This document shows, one piece after another, positions 54,121 through 63,500 of a stretch of 64,000 bases of DNA; position 1 is the stretch's first letter; each line of letters opens with the position of its first letter. The notes below the pieces were generated by a model. The model searched no databases. It was not told the origin of the DNA and was given only the letters and a program-made list of their open reading frames with translations. The position numbers and the translations under genes were made by a program. Source of the DNA: Nemesobacter sp965204665. Its GTDB lineage: Bacteria > Desulfobacterota_D > UBA1144 > Nemesobacterales > Nemesobacteraceae. The stretch is from positions 1,488,001 through 1,552,000 of the forward strand of contig OZ242002.1 of assembly GCA_965204665.1 (NCBI GenBank). The letters are read 5' to 3'.

Positions 54121-54896
54121 TGAACGGTAAGAACATAGAACTGCCGAAACCTGCAATCAGTGTGAATGACCTTACAGTCGCTTACGGAAGCAAAACTGTT
54201 CTATGGGATATAGACCTCGAGGTCCCCGCAGGGTCAATGGTTGCTGTTGTGGGACCGAACGGAGCTGGGAAGACTACGCTTATAAAGTCCATACAGGGAC
54301 TCGTTCCACGGGTGGTCGGCTCGATTTTCATATACGGAAAAACATATGCGAGGCAAAGAAGGGAAGTTAGCTATGTTCCTCAGAGAGGGTCTGTGGACTG
54401 GGATTTCCCCACATCGGTGGTTGATGTAGTAAAGATGGGTAGTTACGGGGATTTGGGCTGGATAAGGCGACCCGGGAAAAAGGAGCATGTGAAGGCGCTT
54501 GCGGCGCTTGATAAAGTGGGGATGTCCGAGTTTGCGCGTAGACAGATAAGCCAACTTTCCGGCGGTCAGCAACAGAGGGTTTTCCTTGCCAGAGCGCTTA
54601 TGCAGAGCGCTTCCGTATATCTCCTTGATGAGCCTTTCCAAGGCGTGGACGCTACAACTGAAAAGGCGATTGTGAAAATACTCAAAGAACTTGCCTCACG
54701 CGGAAAAACCGTGCTTGCAGTACACCACGACCTGAGTACCGTCACTGAATACTATCAGCGGGTCATCATTCTGAATGTCAGACTCGTTGCTCATGGAGAA
54801 GTTAGGGATGTATTCAACTCGGAAAATCTTAAAAGCGCTTACGGAGGCAATGCCTCAATTTTCTCCGGAAGAACTAATGCCGCAGAAGCGGTCTGA
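54117..54896 (+). CDS. Metal ABC transporter ATP-binding protein
   Basis: 259 residues. Walker A GPNGAGKTTL, signature LSGGQQQRVFLARAL, Walker B VYLLDEPFQGVD, switch His in AVHHDLSTV. MntB/ZnuC/TroB type. The ATG overlaps the previous stop (ATGA). Confidence 0.95.
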   Translation: MMNGKNIELPKPAISVNDLTVAYGSKTVLWDIDLEVPAGSMVAVVGPNGAGKTTLIKSIQGLVPRVVGSIFIYGKTYARQRREVSYVPQRGSVDWDFPTSVVDVVKMGSYGDLGWIRRPGKKEHVKALAALDKVGMSEFARRQISQLSGGQQQRVFLARALMQSASVYLLDEPFQGVDATTEKAIVKILKELASRGKTVLAVHHDLSTVTEYYQRVIILNVRLVAHGEVRDVFNSENLKSAYGGNASIFSGRTNAAEAV

Positions 54897-56035
54897 TGCT
54901 TGAATTTGCGGCAGAACTGCTTTCCGACTATACGTCTAGGACCATTCTTCTAGGAGCATCTTCCTTGGGAGTGGTAAGCGGTGTGGTAGGTTCCTACGCG
55001 GTACTGAGAAAACAGAGTTTAGTCGGTGATGTGATGTCGCATGCAACCCTCCCGGGAATAGTAGTTGCCTTTATTGTAGTCGGAGTCAAGGAGCAATTTG
55101 CCGTTTTGATCGGAGCTGCGGTATCTGCGGTAGCAGCTGTGCTTATAATCAATCTTATTACTCAGAACTGCAGAATAAAAATCGACAGCGCCATGGGTAT
55201 GGCTCTTTCTGTTTTCTTCGGACTTGGACTTGTGCTTCTGACCTATGCGCAGAGAATTCCCGGAGCAAACCAGGCGGGACTCGACAAGTTTCTTTTCGGG
55301 CAAGCCGAGGCGCTTGTAGAAAAAGATGTTCTGTCCATAACTCTTACGGGATTTTTCGCGCTTTCTCTGGTAACACTTTTCTGGAAAGAACTCAAGGTTC
55401 TGTGCTTTGATCCTGATTTCGGTAGAACCATGGGGTTTTCCATAAGGTTTCTTGATCTGATGATTACAGCCGTGGTGGTTTCCGCTATTGTGGTCGGCAT
55501 TCAAACCGTCGGTGTGGTGCTCATGAGTTCAATGCTCGTGGCTCCTGCGGTCGCTGCGAGACAGTGGACCGCTGACATGGGTTCCATGGTGATTCTATCC
55601 GCCTGCACAGCCGCCGTCTCGGGCGTTTGCGGGGTTGGGCTCAGCACGGGAATCGAAAATTTACCTACCGGTCCTGCTGTGGTCGTGTGCGCAAGCGTTA
55701 TTGTTTTTTTCTCGGTTCTTTTCTCTCCCGAAGGTTTTTTCGTCTCAAAATTAAGAGATGCTCGAGATAAAATGGAAATAAAAACGGATTATGTGCTTTT
55801 TGCGCTTTACTCGCTCGGACTTGAGCACGGCGACCCCGGTTATGCGCATCCGCGGAAATTGCTTGAACTTGGAAACAGGAAAGGATTTGCCGTAGACGCA
55901 AGCCTTGCCAAACTGCAGAATGCCGGATATGTGGAGAGAGTCGGCAATGACGACTGGCGTCTTACGGAAAGAGGTGTCGGAGAGGCGGAACGACTTCCGC
56001 TGGGGGTAAACGACAATGAGTTCACATCAACTTGA
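54896..56035 (+). CDS. Metal ABC permease with C-terminal winged-helix extension (1)
   Basis: 379 residues. About eight to nine helices of the ABC-3 family (VVGSYAVLRKQSLVGDVMSHA, VVGIQTVGVVLMSSMLVAPA) occupy residues 1-285. A cytoplasmic extension of about 95 residues (YVLFALYSLGLEHGD, LAKLQNAGYVERVG, WRLTERGVGEAE) reads as a winged-helix domain. Comparable fusions are known in chlamydial YtgCR-type permeases with a DtxR-like part. The start overlaps the ATPase stop by one base. Confidence 0.88.
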   Translation: MLEFAAELLSDYTSRTILLGASSLGVVSGVVGSYAVLRKQSLVGDVMSHATLPGIVVAFIVVGVKEQFAVLIGAAVSAVAAVLIINLITQNCRIKIDSAMGMALSVFFGLGLVLLTYAQRIPGANQAGLDKFLFGQAEALVEKDVLSITLTGFFALSLVTLFWKELKVLCFDPDFGRTMGFSIRFLDLMITAVVVSAIVVGIQTVGVVLMSSMLVAPAVAARQWTADMGSMVILSACTAAVSGVCGVGLSTGIENLPTGPAVVVCASVIVFFSVLFSPEGFFVSKLRDARDKMEIKTDYVLFALYSLGLEHGDPGYAHPRKLLELGNRKGFAVDASLAKLQNAGYVERVGNDDWRLTERGVGEAERLPLGVNDNEFTST

Positions 56036-57116
56036 CATACAGATTGTGGCTGTGATGGTTGCCGCTTCATGTTCGATACCGGGTGTGTTTCTGGTTTTGA
56101 GAAAAATGTCGATGATGGCTGACGCGATCAGTCACTCCATACTTTTAGGAATAATCATCGCATTTTTCCTTGTACAGGATATTTCCTCGCCCTTTCTTGT
56201 AATGGGGGCGGCCGCAAGCGGGGTTCTTGCGGTGTCGCTCATAGAAACTGTAAATCGTTCAAGACTTGTACGCAAAGATGCGTCCATGGGGATTGTTTTC
56301 CCTTTTCTTTTCAGCGTCGCGGTCATACTGATTTCAATGTACGCGCGCAATGTGCATATTGATGTCCACTCGGTACTTCTGGGAGAAATAGCTTTTGCTC
56401 CGTTTAACAGAGTTGCGGTCGCAGGAGTTGATTTCGGCCCCAAGTCGGCATGGGTTATGGGATTTATTCTTGTCGTAAACCTTGTTTTCCTCTCTCTGTT
56501 TTATAAAGAACTCAAAATATCAACATTTGATCGGAGCTTCGCATCCAGCGTGGGTTTTCGTCCTGGTCTGATGCATTATCTCCTTATGACGGTCGTCTCC
56601 ATCACATGTGTCGGCGCGTTTGATGCCGTGGGATCGATACTGGTTGTGGCGTTGATAGTAATTCCTCCTTGCTGCGCCTACCTTCTCACCGATTCGCTCT
56701 CCGAGATGATTCTTCTAAGTGCTGTCTTTGGAGTTCTTGCCGCCGTGAGCGGGTTCTGGGCGGCGACACTGCTTGACGTCAACATAGCAGGATCCATGGC
56801 GGTTATGTGCGGGGTGCTTTTTATCGCAGTTTTTCTCTTTTCTCCCCGGAGAGGATTATTGGGAATGATGAGGGAGAGGAGAAAACAGAAAACAGATTTT
56901 GCCGAGTCGCTTTTTCTTGTGAGTCTTTACAACCAGGAGAGAGGACAGGCACTTTCCGACCACTCCCGAGGTCAGGGAATTTTTGACTCCGCTGATTCCG
57001 TGCGCAGGGTCGCCAGGACTCTGAAAGGCAGGGGGGATGTGGCGATGTCAGGCGACAGGTTTTCCCTCACCGATAAGGGTAGGGAAAAGGCGAAACTTGC
57101 GGTCGCGGGAAAATAA
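56016..57116 (+). CDS. Metal ABC permease with C-terminal winged-helix extension (2)
   Basis: 366 residues, overlapping the preceding gene by 20 bp. ABC-3 permease core (PGVFLVLRKMSMMADAISHS, VGSILVVALIVIPP) over about 1-280, then a shorter winged-helix-like tail (ESLFLVSLYNQERGQ, VRRVARTLKGRGDV, FSLTDKGREKAKLA). Together with its neighbour it would form a heterodimeric channel carrying two wH tails on the cytoplasmic side. Converges on the gene at 57135-57827. Confidence 0.87.
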   Translation: MSSHQLDIQIVAVMVAASCSIPGVFLVLRKMSMMADAISHSILLGIIIAFFLVQDISSPFLVMGAAASGVLAVSLIETVNRSRLVRKDASMGIVFPFLFSVAVILISMYARNVHIDVHSVLLGEIAFAPFNRVAVAGVDFGPKSAWVMGFILVVNLVFLSLFYKELKISTFDRSFASSVGFRPGLMHYLLMTVVSITCVGAFDAVGSILVVALIVIPPCCAYLLTDSLSEMILLSAVFGVLAAVSGFWAATLLDVNIAGSMAVMCGVLFIAVFLFSPRRGLLGMMRERRKQKTDFAESLFLVSLYNQERGQALSDHSRGQGIFDSADSVRRVARTLKGRGDVAMSGDRFSLTDKGREKAKLAVAGK

Positions 57117-57134
57117 GCGGCTGTTTTTCCGTGT

Positions 57135-57827
57135 TCACTCTATATCAATTCTGGTAGCTTTTACCGTTTTTCCACCGATAACCATTTCTCCATCCACCTC
57201 GACCTTGTCTCCTTCGGTGATCGCATCGCACTCGAATTCGTCGTCGTTCCGTATTTCTATGCGGGTTGTATCTTCTACATGGACGCTTACCCTCACCGCT
57301 TTATCCCCGGACGGTATTTCAACTTCTATGGTTCCGGTGTTTTCCTCATCCGAGCAGTCGTTTTTAGATACCTGACCGGTAAAAATTATCTCGGCTCCGA
57401 GCGTGTCGATGTCGATATTCCCGTTTGAGAGCGTCAGGTCGGGGATATTTATTTCCGCGCCGGGGAAAATAATGAGTCTCAGAGAACCGAGTCTTGTCTC
57501 CGCGTTTGAACTGTCAAAAAATTCAATGTCCGCATCTTCGGAGTCAAGGTTTCCGGTTACGGAGAAACTGCCGTTCGATGAGGTGGTGCCTTCATAATTC
57601 TGCGATGATTCGCTTCTTGTTACCCTTACCAGGAGATTTGAGACCCCGTCAGTCCGCTCGGGTATAACCCTGCTTACAGAACCTATTATCTGCTCCGTGG
57701 AACTTATTTCTTTTTCTATTCCGCTTTTTCCATTGTTAAGACTGATGTCAACACAGCTCACCGCCGCGGTAAATAGAGGGATAGTCAAAAAAATCAGGCA
57801 GGTTCTCAGAAAAGCAACGGACCCCAT
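57135..57827 (-). CDS. Putative lipoprotein with DUF5666-like domain
   Basis: 230 residues from ATG 57827 (a GGAGA site precedes it). Signal peptide with lipobox AVSC. The C-terminal half (FTGQVSKNDCSDEENTGTIE, VEDTTRIEIRNDDEFE, DKVEVDGEMVIGG) has the alternating beta pattern of DUF5666 OB-like domains. The middle resembles a carboxypeptidase-regulatory-like beta sandwich (TTSSNGSFSVTGNLDSED). Predicted envelope protein of unknown function. Confidence 0.65.
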   Translation of the reverse strand: MGSVAFLRTCLIFLTIPLFTAAVSCVDISLNNGKSGIEKEISSTEQIIGSVSRVIPERTDGVSNLLVRVTRSESSQNYEGTTSSNGSFSVTGNLDSEDADIEFFDSSNAETRLGSLRLIIFPGAEINIPDLTLSNGNIDIDTLGAEIIFTGQVSKNDCSDEENTGTIEVEIPSGDKAVRVSVHVEDTTRIEIRNDDEFECDAITEGDKVEVDGEMVIGGKTVKATRIDIE

Positions 57828-57939
57828 TTGGAACTCTCCATTTCTCAAAGACATCTTAAGTAGTATACTGATCTGAAACTTCAATCAAGATTTCCCGTTC
57901 CACTCAATCTGATGATTTTGCCCGAACACCGCTGTTGGA

Positions 57940-59190
57940 ATGAAAAAGAAAACCGTACTCTTCATTAATCACTCGGTAAGGGACGGAGGTCCCGGAAGAA
58001 GCCTGTTATATATACTGAAGTATATTGACAGGGACAGGATAACCCCGTTTGTTCTGATTCCTAAACACGATATTTTCTCTGAAAATCTCAGAGAAGAGGG
58101 AATTTTCGAAAACGTGATAATTGATCCCAGATTTCCGGAAAATCTTCAGAAGTCCTCCCTGGTGTCCGATTTTCCGCTTCCGCCCGCACTGGTGAAGGCA
58201 CTTTCCGTGGTGGTGAACACGGCGCAAATGGTACGTCTTCTGTTCGGTTCGAGGAAATTACTCAGCGAAAACAAAATAGATGTTGTCTACTGCAATGGAA
58301 CCCTCGCTAAAATACTGGGCGCATTTATAGGTAAAAAGAACCGTGTTGCGGTAATCTGGCATGTAAGAAACATTCAGGAGAATCGATTTCTTGCGTTTCT
58401 GATGAAATCTCTTTCACGGTCTGAATGCGTAAAAAAGATAATATGTGTTTCCCGCGCCGCTTCCGGTCAGTTCAGAGATGCGGAAAACAGGGTGCATGTC
58501 GTATACAACGGCATTGACCCTTCTGATTTCAGCAGAGAATCAGTCAACGGCTCTTTACGGGATGACCTGTCTTTGTCTTCCGATACCATTCTGATCGGAA
58601 ACACGGGCAGGGTAGTCCCCCGAAAGGGATATATGAATTTTGTGAACATCGCCTGCAGGATGCTTTCTGACCTGAATATCAGGGACAGGTTGAAATTCGT
58701 TATAGTGGGCGACACACCGTGGTTTTTTCCTAAAAACCACCTCCGGGAATTAAAAGAGTACGTAGAGAAATGTGGAGTGGACGACAGCTTTATTTTTACA
58801 GGATACAGAAAAGACGTAAGACCGTATCTTAAGGATTTTGATATTTTTGTAATTCCGTCTAACTACCCCGACCCGTTTCCGAGGTCCGTTATAGAGGCCA
58901 TGGCGTTCGGTCTTCCGGTAGTGGGGTTTGCCGCAGGGGGAATATCAGAGGCCGTAGAACACGGAAAAACAGGGTTCCTCTGTGAGAGGGATAATTTTTC
59001 CCAGATGGAAGACAGCATCACCGAACTTGTGCTGGATGAGAAGAAAAGACGCGATATGGGGGTGCGGGCAAGGGAGAGAGTGATGTGCATGTACTCCGCC
59101 TCTGAGCGTACGGCGGACATACAGGACATAATACTGCAGGTTTTTGAATCAGACCTGTCTTCCTTCCCTGTCTCTGAAAAAAAACCGTAG
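57940..59190 (+). CDS. Family 4 glycosyltransferase
   Basis: 416 residues, GT-B fold. An N-terminal segment with SVRDGGPGRSLLYIL, a central GRVVPRKGYMNFV and the GT4 motif EAMAFGLPVVGFAAGGISEAVE near residue 320-345. Probable role in surface polysaccharide or glycolipid synthesis; the acceptor is unknown. Its last 42 bp overlap the end of der on the opposite strand. Confidence 0.9.
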   Translation: MKKKTVLFINHSVRDGGPGRSLLYILKYIDRDRITPFVLIPKHDIFSENLREEGIFENVIIDPRFPENLQKSSLVSDFPLPPALVKALSVVVNTAQMVRLLFGSRKLLSENKIDVVYCNGTLAKILGAFIGKKNRVAVIWHVRNIQENRFLAFLMKSLSRSECVKKIICVSRAASGQFRDAENRVHVVYNGIDPSDFSRESVNGSLRDDLSLSSDTILIGNTGRVVPRKGYMNFVNIACRMLSDLNIRDRLKFVIVGDTPWFFPKNHLRELKEYVEKCGVDDSFIFTGYRKDVRPYLKDFDIFVIPSNYPDPFPRSVIEAMAFGLPVVGFAAGGISEAVEHGKTGFLCERDNFSQMEDSITELVLDEKKRRDMGVRARERVMCMYSASERTADIQDIILQVFESDLSSFPVSEKKP

Positions 59191-60492
59191 CGGTACACCC
59201 TCGAAACCTCCATATTCCCTGAGGCGGTGCTCAAGAAACCTTTTGTAGTTCTCCGGGATTCCCTTTGCCGAATTCGTGAAGACGGTAAACGTGGGCGGCA
59301 TGGAAAAAGGTTGAGAGATGTAGAAAAACTTTATCTCCTTTTTTCTGTACACCGGGGGAGGGTGTTTTTTCGTCAACTCCTGCAGAAATCTGTTCAGTTT
59401 TCCTGTGGAGATTTTCTTTCTGAAGTTGATCTCGATTTTTTCAATAAGATCAAATATCCGTCCGACCCTTTTCCCCGTAAGACCCGAGACGGTGAGGACA
59501 GGAGCGTAATCTGATCCTTTGATTTTTTCCCTTACCGCCGCATCCACATGCTTCGGTTCTTTTATATCCTCAGGGGCCAGGTCCCATTTGTTGAGCAGTA
59601 TTACGAGAGCCCTGTTTCTATCCCTTGTAAGTTCCGCGAGCCTTGAGTCCTGATGGGTCGGTCCGTCCTGCCCGTCTATGACGAGAAGTACTGTGTGAGC
59701 TCTTTCAATCGCTCTTATCGCGCGGAAGACGCTGTGTTTTTCAACAAGCGCCTCTATTTTCGATTTTTTCCTTATTCCCGCCGTATCAATAAAAATGTAT
59801 TTTTTCCCTTCTCTTTCAAAAACCGAGTCCACAGAGTCGCGCGTGGTGCCCGCAACGGGGCTTGTTATCAGCCTTTGTTCTCCGAGTATCTTGTTCACAA
59901 GAGTGGACTTGCCCACATTCGGTTTACCTATAACGGCCACTTTGGTGTATTCATCATCGGATTCTTCGGATAAGGGTTTATAGGTTCCTATGTTTTCAGT
60001 TATGCGTTCCAGAAGTTCATAAATGTTTCTGTTGTGAAGGGCGGAGACCGCAATCAGGTTCTCGACTCCTGAATCGTAGAATTGATAGGTTCCGAGCGTT
60101 TGGGATAAGTTTCCGCGGTCAATCTTGTTTATCGCGCAGATTACCTTGCGGTCTGTCCTCCGAAGGTAGCGCATTATCTCCGAATCCTGAGGCATGATTC
60201 CGTCTTTTCCGTCGAAAAGCATCACCACAAGGTCAGCCTCCCGAAGTGCGATTTCTATCTGTTCTCTGATCGGCGGGTAGTTTTTGTCATCTTCGTTTAA
60301 GGAGAGTCCTCCCGTGTCAACCAGCGTAAATATCTTTTCCCTCCACAGAACATCTTCGTACACTCTGTCTCTTGTAACGCCCGGTACATCTTCGACAATA
60401 GTCTTGTTCCACCCTATTATCCTGTTGAAAAGAGTGGACTTGCCCACATTCGGTCTTCCGACTACGGCGACTATCGGTTTATGTCCGGTCAT
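59149..60492 (-). CDS. der: Ribosome-assembly GTPase Der (EngA)
   Basis: 447 residues with two GTPase domains in tandem. First P-loop GRPNVGKSTLFNR (about 11-23), G3 DTGG, NKID; second GKPNVGKSTLVNK (about 187-199), DTAGI, NKWD. A C-terminal KH-like domain ends it (YISQPFSMPPTFTVFTN). Needed for 50S assembly. It starts 18 bp after the tamB-like stop, so is likely cotranscribed with it. Confidence 0.96.
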   Translation of the reverse strand: MTGHKPIVAVVGRPNVGKSTLFNRIIGWNKTIVEDVPGVTRDRVYEDVLWREKIFTLVDTGGLSLNEDDKNYPPIREQIEIALREADLVVMLFDGKDGIMPQDSEIMRYLRRTDRKVICAINKIDRGNLSQTLGTYQFYDSGVENLIAVSALHNRNIYELLERITENIGTYKPLSEESDDEYTKVAVIGKPNVGKSTLVNKILGEQRLITSPVAGTTRDSVDSVFEREGKKYIFIDTAGIRKKSKIEALVEKHSVFRAIRAIERAHTVLLVIDGQDGPTHQDSRLAELTRDRNRALVILLNKWDLAPEDIKEPKHVDAAVREKIKGSDYAPVLTVSGLTGKRVGRIFDLIEKIEINFRKKISTGKLNRFLQELTKKHPPPVYRKKEIKFFYISQPFSMPPTFTVFTNSAKGIPENYKRFLEHRLREYGGFEGVPLRFFFRDREGRQV

Positions 60493-60510
60493 CCGACTGC
60501 TTGTCCGTTC

Positions 60511-63500
60511 TCAGAAATCGAAATTGTAGAAGAAATCCACTCCGGGGTTTTCTCCACCCATCTGACTCTGCAGGGAAAATCTTTTGTCTATCTTCCACTC
60601 AAGATTGACCTTGTTGCGCATCTGCGATGTTTGATCAAGTGAAGTTGCGGACGGCGACCTTTCATAACTCACGAATATGTCTTTTGTGAAGTGGGATCCG
60701 ACCTCAAGCGTGCTGTCCTCAAGTCCCTGTTCACCCTCATGTATGTTCAGCACGCTGAGTCCGATCTCCGAACCTATAATTTCTGATATCCCGCCCGCGG
60801 CGACCGCCGTTGCAAATTTCCCCATAAAATCCCTCTGATTTGTGCGGAGGTCGTTACTGGCTCTGCCGAACACTATGTAGGAAACTATGTCTATCTGCTC
60901 AAGAGGCGGACTGCTTGAAAAAGAAAGTTCAGGGGTTCTGAGATCTTCCGTGACATAAACATATATTTCTACATCGTCCGCGTCATAATAAGCGTTTACG
61001 TCAAGAGACGGGTTATCCGTCTCTCCGTTGAAAGTAAGCGTCGCGTCCTGTATGTCAAACAGCCTTCCGAACACCGTGTAATAACCTTCTCCCGACACTA
61101 TGTTGCCCTGCATCTCCATATCGGCTCCCGGCTGTTTTAAAAGTCTTACCTTTCCGTTTGTGTTGAAGTTGGCTTCTCTAGTCTTTATCCATGTCCCGGA
61201 AGGAATTCTGACCGAGATGTCGAGGGCGGTTTTCTCCCTGTAAAAACCTGTGTTGGAGCGTTCCTCAAGAGAGAACTCGTCTTCGTAGAGTAGTTGATTC
61301 CTGCCGGTGAATCTGATTTCCCGTATAGTCTTCGTTCTGCTTGGATAAAGGCGGATTCTCGCAGCGTCAATATCTATATCCCCCGTGATTTTCAAGAACT
61401 CGCTTTCTTTTTCAAGATGAATATTTCCGGAAATATTCGTCTTTATCGTGTGGGGGTTGAAGTATATGTTTTCTATGTCCGCGTCTGCAGAGAAAGTAAA
61501 GGATGCAATATCCAGTTCTCCCGCAAGCCGAGCCTTTCCGGTCTCCGATATAATTTCCGTTTTTCCGAGCTGCACCTGCTTCCCGTTAAACAAAAACTGC
61601 GCTCGGCGGGCGGAGAAACTGTTTCTTAGCTGGTTAACCCCGATCTCGAAATTTCTTATCTCTGCTTTTCCTGTTATCAGCGGTTCAAGAAAAGAGCCTG
61701 AGAGAGAAATGTTCTCCGTATAAACCGACCCTTCTATTTTTTTAATGGAACCTGAAAAAATCTTCGCGAATCCGATACTGTGCCCGACCGAGGAAAGTTC
61801 AAGTTCCAACTCGGCGCTCTTGACCCACTCCATCAAATCACTTTTGTCCTGTGAAAACTCGAGGTTTCCTTTTACATCAATTGTCCGTTTGTCATTTTCA
61901 AATGCCTCAAGTTCAAGGTAAAGCCTTCCGTCTGTTCCGCGTAGTCTCGCAACGGCCCGCTCGGCGACCGGCACGCCGTAAGAAAGATCATATGAAAAAA
62001 GCTCAATATCAGATGAAATGGCGCGAAGCGGTCCGCTGATTTCAATTCTTCCACTCACGACGCCGTTGAGATCATGAGAGAAGTTAAGGGACCTTGAAAG
62101 GATAAGAGGATCCAGGTTCTCAATGTCCGCGTGCAGAGCGACATACCTGTCCGCTGTGTTGTTTACCTCACCTGAATAACCGGAGACGGCCCCACCTGCG
62201 TATACAAACCTCTCTCCTGAAAAAATTGTTTTCATAGGTGATACATAGATGGTGATGTCTCCCTCGCTTTTCAATTCTTTTTCATGCACGAGGCCGGAGA
62301 GATTCGCTACGGTGATTTTTTTCTTGTCGGAAAACAGATTTTCCGCCGCGATCTCTCCTGAAACGAAGGAACCGTCTTCTTTGGTCAGATTGATTTCTAT
62401 TTCCGAGAGATTGTCCGTCTTCCTGAATTTGGCTTTGAGAGCGTCTGCGGAGTTGCCGAATACGCTCGCCTTTTCCGCCAGAACATCAATGTCTGCGACG
62501 GCAATGGAGATTTTTTTTGCGTTTACTCGCGTATGTAGACGCACAGCCGCTTTTTTTGCGAAGATGTCTTGTCTGTAGGAGAAGTTCTCTATTTCCGCCG
62601 TCGCCTCGAGGAGTGGAGAAAAAACCGTTCCGCTTAACTTGCCGCTTGATCTTATCATCCCCGAAACCTCGGATTCAATACCGAACACGGACAGAAAACC
62701 GGGTTTTTTTGAAATAAATTCAAAAGAGCAGTCAAGCGGTTCTTCCGCGTCTTCTCTTCTTCTGGCGGAAAAAGAAAACTCCTGTGAAGCAACGAAACCT
62801 TCTTTTACTGTGATCACGCCGTTTTTTATCTCCGCGTTGATTCGGGAACTGAAATCAGTCATCCCGAAAAGTGTGTCCGAAGCCAACCCCGAATCTATTC
62901 TGATGTCTGCGGTTTCGATAAAACGGGTTCCTTCTGCAAGGGATACGGAAAGAGCCCCCTCTCCATTGAGACGGCCGCCGAACTGTTTTCCTCCGATCTC
63001 CGATTCAAAGGCAAAACCGCTAGCGCGTGAAGAAATATCTATATCTCTGTGACCGTTCGTGAAGGTCGAACTTCCCTTGAGTTCGAGTGTTCCTTCCGCA
63101 TCGTCGCTTATCTTGAACCGGTCTGATTCAATTCGCAACGAATACGTCCGCCTGTTCTGCCAACTGCCGTCAAGCACTAAGTCCGCGTTCAACGCGGCGC
63201 CGTCTCCGAGTGCCAGAGGGTAGGGGAAACGGTTGATCATCTTTATGTTCTTTTCCGCTTCCGGACTTCTAAGAACCGCAGAAATATTGAAAAAATTCTT
63301 CTGTTCCTTTGCGAGCCATTTTCTGAGATTTACCTCTCCGCTGAACTCGGATTCTAGAGAATTTCTCCGCGCCTTACCCCTGATAACAGCCCTTGTTCCT
63401 CTGATCGTCACAGGTTCAAACTCTACCAAAAGATCTTCTTCGTACAGAGATGAACCTGCCGCCGAGACCTGCACGGCGCCCTCAAGGTCGTCAAGGGAGT

